A stretch of 64,000 nucleotides of DNA from Opitutia bacterium (GTDB lineage Bacteria > Verrucomicrobiota > Verrucomicrobiia > Opitutales > Opitutaceae): positions 1-64,000 of the forward strand of contig CANJLB010000006.1 in the NCBI GenBank assembly GCA_947475065.1, written 5' to 3'. This document shows, in pieces, positions 17,468-26,667 of the stretch (position 1 is its first letter; each line of letters starts with the position of its first letter). The translations under genes were made by a program, and so were the position numbers. A model generated the notes under the pieces. That model saw only the letters and a program-made list of their open reading frames with translations, had not been told where the DNA came from and searched no databases.

Positions 17468-18463
17468 TCAAATTTCCAGCGCAATTTTGCCAAACTGCCC
17501 GCCGCGCTCCATGAGGGCAAACGCGTCGCCCGCACGGGCCAGCGGAAAAGTCTCGCTCACCACCGGCTTGAGACGGTGATGAGCGACGAACTCCAACATC
17601 GCCGTCCAATCCGCCGGTCCGCCCATGGTTGTGCCGAGCAAGGAAAGCTGCCGCCAGAAGACTTTCCGCATCGGCAGCACGGGCGGGTTGCCGCGCGTGG
17701 CACCGAAGAACACCACGCGCCCACCCGGCGCAGCGAGATCAATCAGCGCCTCAAAGCCGTCGCCGCCCGCGCTGTCCACGATCACGTCGAAAAGGCCCGG
17801 CGCTTTGGCCGCCGCGTCCTTTGCCCAGCCCGGTCGCGCGTAGTTAAAGCCGCCCTTTGCACCCAGCGCCATCGCGCGCGCGATTTTGTCCTCGCTGCCC
17901 GACGTGATCCACACCTCCGCGCCCGCCGCTGTGGCAAATTGCAAGGCGGACAACGCCACGCCGCCACCGATGCCGCTGAGCAAAATCTTTTCGCCCGGCT
18001 GGAGCCGCGCGCGGGCGAACAGCGCGCGGTGCGCGGTCAGCCCCGCGAGCGGCAGTGCCGCCGCCTCAGTCCACGCTAGATGCGCGGGCTTGGGCGCGAG
18101 TTGCACGGCGGGCACGGCGATTTTTTCGGCCAGGGTGCCGTCGCGCGGCAGGCCAAGGATGTTAAATTCCCCGCCCTGCGCACGCGCGTCCGCCCCCCAG
18201 CCAAACGACGGGTTGATGATGACCTCGCGCCCGACCCACGCCGCATCCGCTCCGACACCGACAGACTCAACCACACCAGTGCCGTCGGAACCGGGAATGC
18301 AGGGAAACTTGAGGCCGGCGTATTGGCCGAGCTTGATCCACAGATCACGGTGGTTGAGCGCGGCGGCGCGGAGGGCGACGACCACCTCGCCCGGCGCAGG
18401 CACAGGCGCGGGGACTACGGCGAGGGCGAGCTGGTTGACGGCGGTGAATTGGATGGCACGCAT
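17468..18463 (-). CDS. Zinc-type/quinone oxidoreductase-like alcohol dehydrogenase (MDR family)
   Basis: A 331-residue medium-chain dehydrogenase/reductase. It has a GroES-like N-terminal domain (LRAAALNHRDLWIKLG, PCIPGSDGTGVVESVG) and a Rossmann domain with ILLSGIGGGVALSALQFA as the nucleotide-binding loop. The catalytic zinc Cys of true alcohol dehydrogenases is not obvious, which favours a quinone-oxidoreductase-like enzyme. It is the first gene of the operon with araB, araA and araD. A role in arabinose or arabinitol oxidation is possible but not shown. Confidence 0.85.
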   Translation of the reverse strand: MRAIQFTAVNQLALAVVPAPVPAPGEVVVALRAAALNHRDLWIKLGQYAGLKFPCIPGSDGTGVVESVGVGADAAWVGREVIINPSFGWGADARAQGGEFNILGLPRDGTLAEKIAVPAVQLAPKPAHLAWTEAAALPLAGLTAHRALFARARLQPGEKILLSGIGGGVALSALQFATAAGAEVWITSGSEDKIARAMALGAKGGFNYARPGWAKDAAAKAPGLFDVIVDSAGGDGFEALIDLAAPGGRVVFFGATRGNPPVLPMRKVFWRQLSLLGTTMGGPADWTAMLEFVAHHRLKPVVSETFPLARAGDAFALMERGGQFGKIALEI

Positions 18464-18616
18464 GGGAGGAAGGATATCTGTCGTTGCTGACGGTCCCGTT
18501 CTTGGGGTCACGGCGCTTTGAGGGAATGCCGGCGCACGGCAGCAACGCAAGCGGCTGTTTCATTTCCAGCGTTGACCGCCCCGCCGCCGTCCCTACGGTC
18601 GCGCGAAGCCAACCCT
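18464..18616. promoter_or_regulatory. Divergent promoter region of the arabinose locus
   Basis: A 153-bp gap separates the start of the dehydrogenase-araBAD operon (minus) from the start of the sugar ABC importer (plus), so both promoters must lie here. No AraC, AraR or GntR gene occurs nearby and I could not identify an operator with confidence. Confidence 0.5.
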
Positions 18617-19609
18617 ATGAAAAAATCCCCCTCCCCTCTCCTGCTCCCCCTGCTCGCCGCCGCCCTGATGCTGGTGGGCTGCGGCCAAAAATCCGAGGCT
18701 CCCGCCTCCGGCTCCGCTGCGGCCCCCGCCGACAAGAAAAAACTCACCGTCGGCCTCGTCCAGACCGGCGCCGAGGGTGCTTGGCGCACCGCCAACAGCA
18801 ACTCCATGCGCGACGAGGCCGCCAAGCGCGGCATCACGCTCAAGCTCTCCGACGGCCAGAGCAAGCAGGAGAACCAGCTCGCCGCCGTCCGCTCCTTCAT
18901 CGCCCAGGGCGTGGACGCCATCGTCATCGCCCCCATCGTCGAGACCGGCTGGGATCCCGTCCTGACCGACGCCAAGAAGGCCAAGATCCCCGTCGTCATC
19001 ATGGACCGCATGGTCAAGGTCGCTGACCAGTCGCTCTACGTCGCGTTTGTCGGCTCCGATTTCGCCGCGGAAGGCCGCATGGCCGCCGACTGGCTCGCCA
19101 AGAACGCCGGCGGCCGCACCAAGATCGTCGAGCTCCAGGGCGAGCCCGGCTCCTCCGCCGCCAACGACCGCCAGACCGCCTTTGCCGCCGCCCTCAAGGA
19201 CCACCCCGAGTTCAAGATCATTGACTCGCAGACCGGCAACTTCCGCCAAGCCGAGGGCAAGCAGGTCATGGAGTCCCTCCTCAAAAAGCACGGCAAGGAG
19301 ATCCAGATCGTCTATTCCCACAACGACGACATGGCCCTCGGCGCCATTCAGGCCATCGAGGAGGCCGGCTTCAAGCCCGGCAAGGATATCCTCATCGTCT
19401 CTGTGGACGCCATCGAGGCCGCGCTCAAGGCCATCGTCGCCGGCAAGATGAACGTCTCCGTCGAGTGCAACCCGCTCTTCGGCCCCAAAATCTACGACAC
19501 CGTCGAAAAAATCCTGAAGGGCGAGAGCGTCCCGAAGTCTTCCGCCAACAAGGATCAGGTCTTCGACGCCACCAACGCCGCCGCCGCCCTGCCCACGCGC
19601 AAGTATTGA
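18617..19609 (+). CDS. Sugar ABC transporter substrate-binding lipoprotein (YtfQ-like)
   Basis: A 330-residue periplasmic binding protein with a lipoprotein signal (LMLVGCGQK). The mature part begins LTVGLVQTGAEGAWRTANS, which closely follows the YtfQ (galactofuranose/arabinofuranose) pattern. It continues with AIVIAPIVETGWDPVL and AFVGSDFAAEGRMAADWL, a type I periplasmic-binding fold (Peripla_BP_4). Start ATG 18617 places the signal peptide correctly. It heads an operon with a double-domain ATPase and two permeases, divergent from araBAD, so L-arabinose in furanose form is the likely ligand. Confidence 0.92.
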   Translation: MKKSPSPLLLPLLAAALMLVGCGQKSEAPASGSAAAPADKKKLTVGLVQTGAEGAWRTANSNSMRDEAAKRGITLKLSDGQSKQENQLAAVRSFIAQGVDAIVIAPIVETGWDPVLTDAKKAKIPVVIMDRMVKVADQSLYVAFVGSDFAAEGRMAADWLAKNAGGRTKIVELQGEPGSSAANDRQTAFAAALKDHPEFKIIDSQTGNFRQAEGKQVMESLLKKHGKEIQIVYSHNDDMALGAIQAIEEAGFKPGKDILIVSVDAIEAALKAIVAGKMNVSVECNPLFGPKIYDTVEKILKGESVPKSSANKDQVFDATNAAAALPTRKY

Positions 19610-19614
19610 GGGTA

Positions 19615-19728
19615 GGGGAAACATGAAATCTGATAATCGGACATCGCTAAACTGAAAATTTCACCGCCCGGCCTTCCGGGCATTTTCAAGATTTTCGATT
19701 TCACGATTCCCGATTTCACGTTTTCCCC
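19615..19728. repeat. Word-built inverted repeat between binding protein and ATPase genes
   Basis: The ends GGGGAAAC and GTTTTCCCC pair, as do inner words such as ATGAAATC and GATTTCACG. At the centre sits a perfect GCCCGG-CCTT-CCGGGC hairpin (19666-19681). The whole spacer could fold into one long imperfect hairpin. In the mRNA this may reduce read-through or protect the 5' segment, allowing more binding protein than ATPase. Confidence 0.72.
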
Positions 19729-19729
19729 G

Positions 19730-21253
19730 ATGACTTCCGCCCCTCCGCTCCTGACCCTCCGCGGCATCGGGAAAAAATTCCCCGGTGTCACCGCCCTCGA
19801 CGGCGTGGACTTCACCGTCCGCGCCGGCGAGATCCACGCGCTCCTCGGCGAGAACGGCGCGGGCAAGTCCACCCTCATCAAGGTGCTTACCGGCGTCTAT
19901 GCGGCCGATGCTGGCACCATCCATCTCGCCGGCCAGCCTGTCCGCCCCGCCTCGCCCAAGGACGCCGAGCGTTGCGGCATCAGCACCGTCTATCAGGAGG
20001 TCAACCTCGTCGCCTCGCTCTCCGTCGCCGAAAACCTGTGCCTCGGCCGCCAGCCCGGCCGGCTCGGCTTCGTCAACTGGCGCGCGCTGCGCCGCCACGC
20101 CCGCGCCGCGCTGGCGCGCCTCGGGCTGGAGCTCGACGTGGATGCCGAGCTCGGCAGCCTTTCCGTCGCGCTCCAGCAGATGGTCGCCATCGCCCGCGCG
20201 CTCGACCTCTCGGCCAAGCTTCTAATCCTCGACGAGCCGACCGCCAGTCTCGACGAAAAGGAGGTCGCCGACCTGTTCGCCATCATGCGCCGCCTACGCG
20301 GCGAGGGGCTGGGCATCGTCTTCGTCACGCATTTTCTAGACCAAGTCTATGCCGTCTGCGACCGTATCACCGTGCTCCGCAATGGCGCGCTCGTCGGCGA
20401 GTTCGCCACCGCCGACCTCCCGCGCCTCGCCCTCGTGGGCAAGATGCTCGGCCGCGAGATCACCGCGCCCGACCACGCTCCTGTTACCGTGGCGACGGGC
20501 ACCAACGAGCCGACCGCCCCCGTCCTCACCGCGCGCAATCTCTCCCGCGCCGGCGCGCTGCACCCGCTCGACCTCGACCTCCATGCCGGCGAGGTGCTTG
20601 GCCTCGCCGGCCTGCTCGGCTCCGGCCGCACGGAGACCGCCCGTCTGCTCTTCGGCCTGGACCGCCGCGACACCGGCGAGCTGCGCGTGAAGGGCCGGCC
20701 CGCCCGCATCCGCGCGCCGCGCGACGCCATCGCGCTCGGCCTCGCGCTCTGCTCCGAAGACCGCAAGACCGAGGGCATCCTGACCAACCTCTCGGTCCGC
20801 GAAAACCTCATCATTGCCCTCCAAGCCCGCCAGGGCGCGACCCGCCCCCTCCGCCGCGCCGAGCAGGAAAAGCTCTGCGAGCACTACATCCGCACCCTTC
20901 GCATCAAGACGCCGACTGCGGAAACGCCCGTCAAAAATCTCTCCGGCGGCAACCAGCAGAAAGTTCTCCTCGCCCGCTGGCTCGCCACGCGGCCCGCGCT
21001 CATCATCCTCGACGAGCCGACGCGCGGCATTGACATCGGTGCCAAGGCCGAGATCGAGCAGCTCATCGCCCAGCTCCGCGCCGACGGCCTCGCCGTCCTC
21101 TTCATCTCGTCCGAGCTGGATGAGGTCGTCCGCAACAGCACCCGCGCCGTCGTCCTCCGCGAGCGCCGCCGCGTCGGCGAGTTTTCTGGCGACGCCCTCA
21201 CCGCCCCGCGCCTGATGCACGCCATGGCCGGCGGCCACCAAGCCCATGGGTGA
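19730..21253 (+). CDS. Sugar ABC transporter ATPase with two ATP-binding domains (YtfR-like)
   Basis: A 507-residue fused ATPase of the carbohydrate uptake-2 class. The first domain has Walker A GENGAGKSTLIKVL and Walker B LLILDEPTASLD. The second has the degenerate nucleotide loop GLLGSGRTETARLLFG, the signature LSGGNQQKVLLARWL and LIILDEPTRGIDIGAK. It energises uptake through the two permeases encoded just downstream. Its stop overlaps the next start by eight bases. Confidence 0.96.
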   Translation: MTSAPPLLTLRGIGKKFPGVTALDGVDFTVRAGEIHALLGENGAGKSTLIKVLTGVYAADAGTIHLAGQPVRPASPKDAERCGISTVYQEVNLVASLSVAENLCLGRQPGRLGFVNWRALRRHARAALARLGLELDVDAELGSLSVALQQMVAIARALDLSAKLLILDEPTASLDEKEVADLFAIMRRLRGEGLGIVFVTHFLDQVYAVCDRITVLRNGALVGEFATADLPRLALVGKMLGREITAPDHAPVTVATGTNEPTAPVLTARNLSRAGALHPLDLDLHAGEVLGLAGLLGSGRTETARLLFGLDRRDTGELRVKGRPARIRAPRDAIALGLALCSEDRKTEGILTNLSVRENLIIALQARQGATRPLRRAEQEKLCEHYIRTLRIKTPTAETPVKNLSGGNQQKVLLARWLATRPALIILDEPTRGIDIGAKAEIEQLIAQLRADGLAVLFISSELDEVVRNSTRAVVLRERRRVGEFSGDALTAPRLMHAMAGGHQAHG

Positions 21254-22280
21254 GACGCACCTCCAACGCCTCCTCCGCTCGCCGCTCGTCTGGCCGATCG
21301 CCGGACTCGCGCTGCTGCTCGTCGTCAACCTCGTCAACGACCCCGGTTTTCTCCGCCTCGGCGTGCGCGAGGGCCACCTTGAGGGCCAGCTCGTTGACAT
21401 TCTCACCCACGGCGCGGTCACGCTCGTGCTCGCGCTCGGCATGACGCTCGTCATCGCCACCGGCGGCGTGGATCTCTCCGTCGGCTCGGTCATGGCCGTG
21501 GCCGGCATGACCGCCGGCTGGTGCGTCACCCACGGCCACAGCTCCCTCCTGTTTGTGCTCGCCGCCGCCCTCGGCGCGGGCGCGCTCGCCGGGCTGCTTA
21601 ACGGCATGCTCGTCGCCTATGCCGGCATCCAGCCCATCATCGCCACGCTGGTCCTCATGGTCAGCGGCCGCGGCATCGCCCAGCTCATCTCGCGCGGCGA
21701 GGTGCTGAAAATCACGCAGCCGCGCTTTGAGTTCATCGGCAAAGGCTTTCTGCTCGGCCTGCCGTTTGCCGCCTTGCTGGCCGTCGCGCTCTACGCCCTC
21801 GCGCAGCTCGTCCTGCGCCGCACCGCCGCCGGCCTCTTCATCGAGGCCATCGGCGACAACCCTGTCGCCAGCCGCTTCGCCGGCCTCGCCACCGCCCGTG
21901 TGAAATGCCTCGCCTACCTCCTCTGCGGCCTCGGTGCCGGGCTGGCCGGCGCGATGGTCGCCGCCAACAACGCCGCCGCCGACCCCTTCGGCCTCGGGCA
22001 AAATATGGAGCTCGACGCCATCTTCGCCGTCGTTGTCGGCGGCACCGCGCTCACCGGCGGTCGCTTCACCCTGCTCGGCTCGTTCGTGGGGGTGCTGCTC
22101 CTCCAGACGCTCACGCCCACCCTCGTGTTTCTTGGTGTGGATCCGCCCGTCCAGCCCGTCCCCAAGGCCATGCTCATCCTCATCGTCTGTGTGCTCCAGT
22201 CCGACCTCACCCGCCGCTGGTTGAAAAATCTCCTGCCCAACAAGCCCGCCGCGTCGGTGGCGAGCCGCGTCGAACCATGA
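21246..22280 (+). CDS. Sugar ABC transporter permease (YtfT-like)
   Basis: A 344-residue inner-membrane permease of the BPD_transp_2 family with about ten helices. Characteristic segments are LALGMTLVIATGGVDLSVGS, IQPIIATLVLMVSGRGIAQL and DAIFAVVVGGTALTGGRFTL. It starts inside the ATPase gene and its TGA overlaps the next ATG (ATGA at 22277), so the transporter genes are tightly coupled. Confidence 0.94.
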   Translation: MGETHLQRLLRSPLVWPIAGLALLLVVNLVNDPGFLRLGVREGHLEGQLVDILTHGAVTLVLALGMTLVIATGGVDLSVGSVMAVAGMTAGWCVTHGHSSLLFVLAAALGAGALAGLLNGMLVAYAGIQPIIATLVLMVSGRGIAQLISRGEVLKITQPRFEFIGKGFLLGLPFAALLAVALYALAQLVLRRTAAGLFIEAIGDNPVASRFAGLATARVKCLAYLLCGLGAGLAGAMVAANNAAADPFGLGQNMELDAIFAVVVGGTALTGGRFTLLGSFVGVLLLQTLTPTLVFLGVDPPVQPVPKAMLILIVCVLQSDLTRRWLKNLLPNKPAASVASRVEP

Positions 22281-23242
22281 GCCCCGCCCTCCAACGCCGC
22301 CTGCCTCTCCTCGCGACCGCCGCCGTGCTTGCCGCGCTCTACGTCACCGCCTGCCTAAGCTACGACAACTTTTTCTCCGCCCGCGTCGCCGCCAACCTTT
22401 TCACCGACAACGCCGCGCTCGGCATTGCCGCCGTGGGCATGACACTGGTGATTTTCTCCGGCGGCATTGACCTCTCCGTCGGTGCGGTCGTCGGCTTCAC
22501 CTCCATCTTTGTCGCCACGATCGTGGAAAAACACCACGTCCATCCTGTCCTCGCCGCCGCCGCCGCGCTCGCTGTCGGCACCGCGCTCGGCGCGGGCATG
22601 GGCGCGCTCATCCACTTTTTTCGCCAGCCCGCCTTCCTCATCACCCTCGCCGGGATGTTCCTGATGCGCGGCGGGGCGTTCTGGATCAGCACCCAGTCCG
22701 CCGGCCTGACGAACCCGCTCTTCAACCGGCTGTCGCTCTGGGAGCTGCCGCTGACCGACCGGGCGGCGCTAAAAATGTCCGCGCTCGTGCTGCTCGCGTT
22801 TCTCGTGCTCGGCGGCTTGCTCGCACACATGACGCGCTTTGGGCGCAACCTCCTCGCGCTCGGTGGCAACGAGCAGTCGGCGCGGCTCATGGGCTTGCCC
22901 GTCGGCGCGACGCGGGTGGGCGTCTATGCCTTCAGCGGCTTCTGCGCCGCGTTTGCGGGCCTCGCGCTCATGCTCAACTCCGGCTCCGGCAACTCGCGCG
23001 ACGGCGTCGCCCTCGAGCTCGACGCCATCGCGGTGGTCGTCATCGGCGGCACACTGCTCTCCGGCGGGCGCGGCCATATGCTCGGCACCCTGCTGGGCCT
23101 GCTGATTTTCGGCGTCATCCAGTCCGCCATCCGCTTCGACGGCAGCCTCGACCCGGCGTGGACGCGCATCATCATCGGCGCGCTGCTGCTCGGCTTCATC
23201 CTCCTGCAACGCCTGCTGCTCCGCCGGCTTGAGCAACGATGA
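22277..23242 (+). CDS. Sugar ABC transporter permease (YjfF-like)
   Basis: A 321-residue second permease of the same family. It contains [40 protein letters not shown] and [20 protein letters not shown]. The presence of two separate permeases plus YtfQ/YtfR-like partners reproduces the ytfQRT-yjfF arrangement of E. coli. ATG 22277 overlaps the previous stop. It is the last gene of the operon; ruvB starts 187 bp later. Confidence 0.94.
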   Translation: MSPALQRRLPLLATAAVLAALYVTACLSYDNFFSARVAANLFTDNAALGIAAVGMTLVIFSGGIDLSVGAVVGFTSIFVATIVEKHHVHPVLAAAAALAVGTALGAGMGALIHFFRQPAFLITLAGMFLMRGGAFWISTQSAGLTNPLFNRLSLWELPLTDRAALKMSALVLLAFLVLGGLLAHMTRFGRNLLALGGNEQSARLMGLPVGATRVGVYAFSGFCAAFAGLALMLNSGSGNSRDGVALELDAIAVVVIGGTLLSGGRGHMLGTLLGLLIFGVIQSAIRFDGSLDPAWTRIIIGALLLGFILLQRLLLRRLEQR

Positions 23243-23429
23243 AGGTTCGGTGACTCGCGCCAGCCGTCCCGCCACGGTCAGCCCACCGTCCGGTGTTTTT
23301 CGCCTCCAGTATGCCAAAGGGCGGAGACCTGAAAAGTGCTTCGTGTTTCCGCTTTTCATCGCGTTAAGCTTGTTTCTCTCGTCCTCCGCGAACCTTTCAC
23401 CCAACGTCAGGAAAGAACCTGATCAAATC

Positions 23430-24479
23430 ATGCCTGCGCCCGCCCCCGACTCCACGCCGAAAGGCCTCGGTTACATCTCCTCGGCGCTCGCCGCGCCGGT
23501 GTCGCCCGCCGAGGCGGCGCTGCGCCCGCTCTCGTTTGCGGATTTCACCGGCCAGGCCAAGACCATCGAACGCCTGCAAGTCATGGTGGGCGCCGCCAAA
23601 AAGCGCGGCGACCCGCTCAACCACATCCTGCTCTCCGGCCCGCCCGGCCTGGGCAAGACCACGCTCGCGTTCATCCTCGGCCACGAACTCGGAAAAAACG
23701 TACGCGTCACCTCCGGCCCCGTCGTCGAGAAGGCGGGCGACCTCGCCGGCTTGCTGACCAACTTGGAGGAGGGGGACATCCTGTTCATTGATGAAATCCA
23801 CCGCATCCCGAAGACCGTCGAGGAATACCTCTACTCGGCGATGGAGGACTTCCGGCTCGACATCATGATTGACCAGGGGCCCAACGCCCGGAGCGTGCGC
23901 CTCTCGCTCCCGCGCTTCACGCTCGTCGGCGCGACCACCCGCGCCGGGCTGCTCACCGCGCCGCTGCGCTCACGCTTCACGTTGCAGACGCGCCTTGACT
24001 ACTACGACCACGCCACACTGAAAGGCATCGTCCACCGCAGCTGCGGCCTGCTCAAAGTCGCGCTCGACGATGATGGCGCGCACGAGATCGCGACGCGCTC
24101 GCGCGGCACGCCCCGCATCGCCAACAATCTGATCAATTTCTGCCGCGACTACGCGCAGGAGCGCGCGTCGGGCAAAATCACCCGCACCGCCGCCGCCGCC
24201 GCGCTGGAGCTGCTGGAGATTGACGCGCGCGGTCTCGACGAGATGGACAAGCGGATGCTCCGCATCATGGCCGAAAACTACAAGGGCGGCCCCGTCGGCA
24301 TGAGCACCATCGCCGTCGCCGTCGGCGAGGAGGCCGAAACGCTGGAGGAAGTCCACGAGCCATTTCTCATCCAGGAGGGCTACCTGCAACGCACGCCGCA
24401 AGGCCGAGCGCTCACGGCGAAAGGCTACGCCGCCATCGGCCTCCAACTGGCCCGCAACGAGCAAGGTGCCCTGCTGTGA
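23430..24479 (+). CDS. ruvB: Holliday junction branch migration helicase RuvB
   Basis: A 349-residue AAA+ motor that drives branch migration with RuvA. Motifs visible: [19 protein letters not shown], Walker [13 protein letters not shown], Walker [11 protein letters not shown], sensor 1 [12 protein letters not shown], the arginine-finger region APLRSRF, and the C-terminal winged helix ending [19 protein letters not shown] 23430 gives the standard length. ruvA and ruvC are not in the window. Confidence 0.97.
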   Translation: MPAPAPDSTPKGLGYISSALAAPVSPAEAALRPLSFADFTGQAKTIERLQVMVGAAKKRGDPLNHILLSGPPGLGKTTLAFILGHELGKNVRVTSGPVVEKAGDLAGLLTNLEEGDILFIDEIHRIPKTVEEYLYSAMEDFRLDIMIDQGPNARSVRLSLPRFTLVGATTRAGLLTAPLRSRFTLQTRLDYYDHATLKGIVHRSCGLLKVALDDDGAHEIATRSRGTPRIANNLINFCRDYAQERASGKITRTAAAAALELLEIDARGLDEMDKRMLRIMAENYKGGPVGMSTIAVAVGEEAETLEEVHEPFLIQEGYLQRTPQGRALTAKGYAAIGLQLARNEQGALL

Positions 24480-24538
24480 GCGATTGGCGGGCTGACAAAT
24501 TGCCACCGCATCACCCGCCCCCTCACTGCACTCCACCC

Positions 24539-25537
24539 ATGGACACCCCATCGCTCCCCCCGCCCATCCCCGCGCCCGTCAAAGACCGCCACCTTGGCCT
24601 CATCATATTTGGGTCATTGGAAGTGCTCGCCGGCCTCGGGTGCGCCTTGCTGACGCCGCTGGTGTTCGTCGGCCAGATGACGGAAGCAAAGCAAAACGAC
24701 CATCCCTTTGAATGGTCGCTCGCTTTGCCGGGCTTGCTGATGCTGGGTCTGATGGCGGTGGGGTTGGTCTGGCTCGGGGTCGGCTCGATCCTGGCCCGGC
24801 GCTGGGCGCGGGCGTTGCTGCTTTGCCTCTCCTCAATGGGTCTGGTCGTGGGTGTGACTGCCCTCGTAGCCATTGTCCCCCTCCTCAGCTCGATGGATGA
24901 GAAGATGCTCCAACAGGGGCAGCAGGTGCCTCCGGGGATGCTTCTCGTCGTCAAGATCATTGCGGCTGCCATGGTCTTCATCATGTATGTGGTCTGCCCG
25001 GGTGCGCTCGTCCTGTTTTATCGCAGCCGCCATGTAAAACAAACGTGTGAGGTCCGTGACCCTGTCGAACGCTGGACCGACCGCTGCCCGCTGCCGGTGC
25101 TGGCCTTATGCCTCCTGCAAGTTGCCGGGTCGGTTTCCGTGCTGGCTCTACCCGGATCTGGCGCAGTTTTCCCCCTGTTTGGGTATCTGGCCACCGGCTG
25201 GGCCGGCCGGGTGCTGATGTGGGGCTTCGCCGTGTTTTCGCTCTACGCCGCACGTGGTTTTTACCGGCTGAACCGGGGTGTCTGGCTCGCTTATATGGGC
25301 ACGATGATCACCGCAATGATCTCCATGGCCGTGACGTTTCTGGTTGTGGGCCTGCCAGAATATTACCGTGCGTCCGGGCTGCCTGAATGGCAGCTGGAGC
25401 AGGTTCTCAACAATCCATTGATCCATAGTGATCTGATGGTGGCTTTCCCCGTCGTTTCAGGCCTGGCTTATCTCGGCTATCTTATCTGGCTGCGGCGGTT
25501 TTTCCCGGTGGATTCAACCCGCCCGGCATCGGCTTGA
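24539..25537 (+). CDS. Multi-pass membrane protein of unknown function
   Basis: A 332-residue hydrophobic protein with roughly eight predicted helices, starting with LGLIIFGSLEVLAGLGCAL after a proline-rich cytoplasmic leader. No known domain was recognised. Frame also opens at GTG 24476, overlapping the ruvB stop, but ATG 24539 sits closer to the first helix. It is followed by a phosphoesterase gene with little spacing. Confidence 0.7.
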   Translation: MDTPSLPPPIPAPVKDRHLGLIIFGSLEVLAGLGCALLTPLVFVGQMTEAKQNDHPFEWSLALPGLLMLGLMAVGLVWLGVGSILARRWARALLLCLSSMGLVVGVTALVAIVPLLSSMDEKMLQQGQQVPPGMLLVVKIIAAAMVFIMYVVCPGALVLFYRSRHVKQTCEVRDPVERWTDRCPLPVLALCLLQVAGSVSVLALPGSGAVFPLFGYLATGWAGRVLMWGFAVFSLYAARGFYRLNRGVWLAYMGTMITAMISMAVTFLVVGLPEYYRASGLPEWQLEQVLNNPLIHSDLMVAFPVVSGLAYLGYLIWLRRFFPVDSTRPASA

Positions 25538-25596
25538 GCAAGATTCTGCCCAAACGTATCCGAGAACAAACACCCCCTCCGGGCCTTGAAGCAGGC

Positions 25597-26487
25597 ATGA
25601 CACCTCCTCTTACCATTCCCGACCACTTGAAGTCATTCCCAAGGCGATATTGGCTCACGCGCCGCCGCTTTCTCGCAACCGGCCTCGCCGGCTCGGCCCT
25701 GACGGTTTTTCACACTTGGCGCATTGAGCCGCACTGGCTGGAGCTGGTCTATCGCGATCTGCCCATCGCCGGCCTGCCGCCTGCACTGGCCGGAAAACGG
25801 CTGGTGCAACTGAGCGACATTCACATCGGGCCGGAGGTGGACGACGCCTATGTCACTGAAACATTCCAACGCGTGGCCGCGCTCCAGCCCGATCTTGTCG
25901 TCCATACGGGCGACTTGATCACCTGTTGGAAGGATGACAGCCCAATCACGCAGGCCGGCAGGTTGCTGGAGCATTTTCCACGCGGCCGGCTGGGTACCGT
26001 CGCCATCCTCGGCAACCACGACTACGGCCTGACTTTCCATGACGCCAACATTGCCCGGCGAGTTGAGGCCGTGCTGACCGGAGCGGGCATCAACGTGCTT
26101 CGCAACGCCATGACTGAAATCGCCGGCTTGCAAGTCATCGGCCTCGATGACCTCTGGGCCAGCCGTTTTGCGCCCGAAGCTGTGTTCAAGTCGGTGGACC
26201 GCAACCGGCCTGCCCTCGCGCTCAGCCACAATCCCGACACCTGTGACCTGCCCGGGTGGGGAGATTATCGCGGCTGGATTTTGTCGGGCCACACGCACGG
26301 CGGCCAGTGCAAGCCGCCTTTTCTCCCACCGCCGCTTCTCCCGGTGAACAACCGTCGCTACACGGCGGGCGAGTTTGCCCTCGCCGACGGCCGGCGGCTG
26401 TACATCAGCCGTGGGGTCGGCCATCTGCTGAAAGTTCGTTTCAACTGCCGGCCCGAAGTCACGGTTTTTCGTCTGTCGGCGGCTTGA
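25597..26487 (+). CDS. Tat-exported metallophosphoesterase (YkuE/LpxH-like)
   Basis: A 296-residue phosphoesterase with a twin-arginine signal (LTRRRFLATGLAGSAL near residue 25) and the complete calcineurin-type metal set: LSDIHIGPEVDD, HTGDLITCW, LGNHDYG, LSHNPD and LSGHTHGGQ. Relatives such as B. subtilis YkuE are Tat-dependent and cell-wall associated. TTG 25534 overlapping the previous stop is a possible longer start. The substrate is unknown. Confidence 0.9.
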   Translation: MTPPLTIPDHLKSFPRRYWLTRRRFLATGLAGSALTVFHTWRIEPHWLELVYRDLPIAGLPPALAGKRLVQLSDIHIGPEVDDAYVTETFQRVAALQPDLVVHTGDLITCWKDDSPITQAGRLLEHFPRGRLGTVAILGNHDYGLTFHDANIARRVEAVLTGAGINVLRNAMTEIAGLQVIGLDDLWASRFAPEAVFKSVDRNRPALALSHNPDTCDLPGWGDYRGWILSGHTHGGQCKPPFLPPPLLPVNNRRYTAGEFALADGRRLYISRGVGHLLKVRFNCRPEVTVFRLSAA

Positions 26488-26548
26488 GTGAGCAAGCTCA
26501 GTCATAACGACGCGTGGTCGCCGCACGTCCTGAGGAAAATCTCGATGA

Positions 26549-26637
26549 GCGCAGCAAGACTGCGCCCCTACGGGAGAGGCGGCGTCTGCAAGACAGACGC
26601 CCTTGTTGCGGGTAAGCGGGCGTGAAATCCGCTTGCC
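26549..26637. repeat. Three consecutive hairpins, two with a CAAGA loop
   Basis: Hairpin 1 is GCGCAG-CAAGA-CTGCGC (26549-26565), followed by CCCTAC. Hairpin 2 is GGCGTCTG-CAAGA-CAGACGCC (26581-26601). Hairpin 3 has 9-base arms GGTAAGCGG and CCGCTTGCC (26611-26637, one G-T pair). The stems differ in sequence but two loops are identical. They lie in the 180-bp gap between the phosphoesterase and FkbM genes, which holds no gene. Confidence 0.7.
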
Positions 26638-26667
26638 GGTGTTTGGGCCAATGCTCTTTGTCGGCGG

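Noticed and set aside
15855-17579. A 574-codon open frame opposite araB
   Set aside because: Antisense to a clear FGGY kinase, without domain or sensible start.
17429-17609. A longer ribulokinase starting at 17609
   Set aside because: The extra 60 residues are unlike the family and would overlap the dehydrogenase gene; the FGGY fold begins right after ATG 17429.
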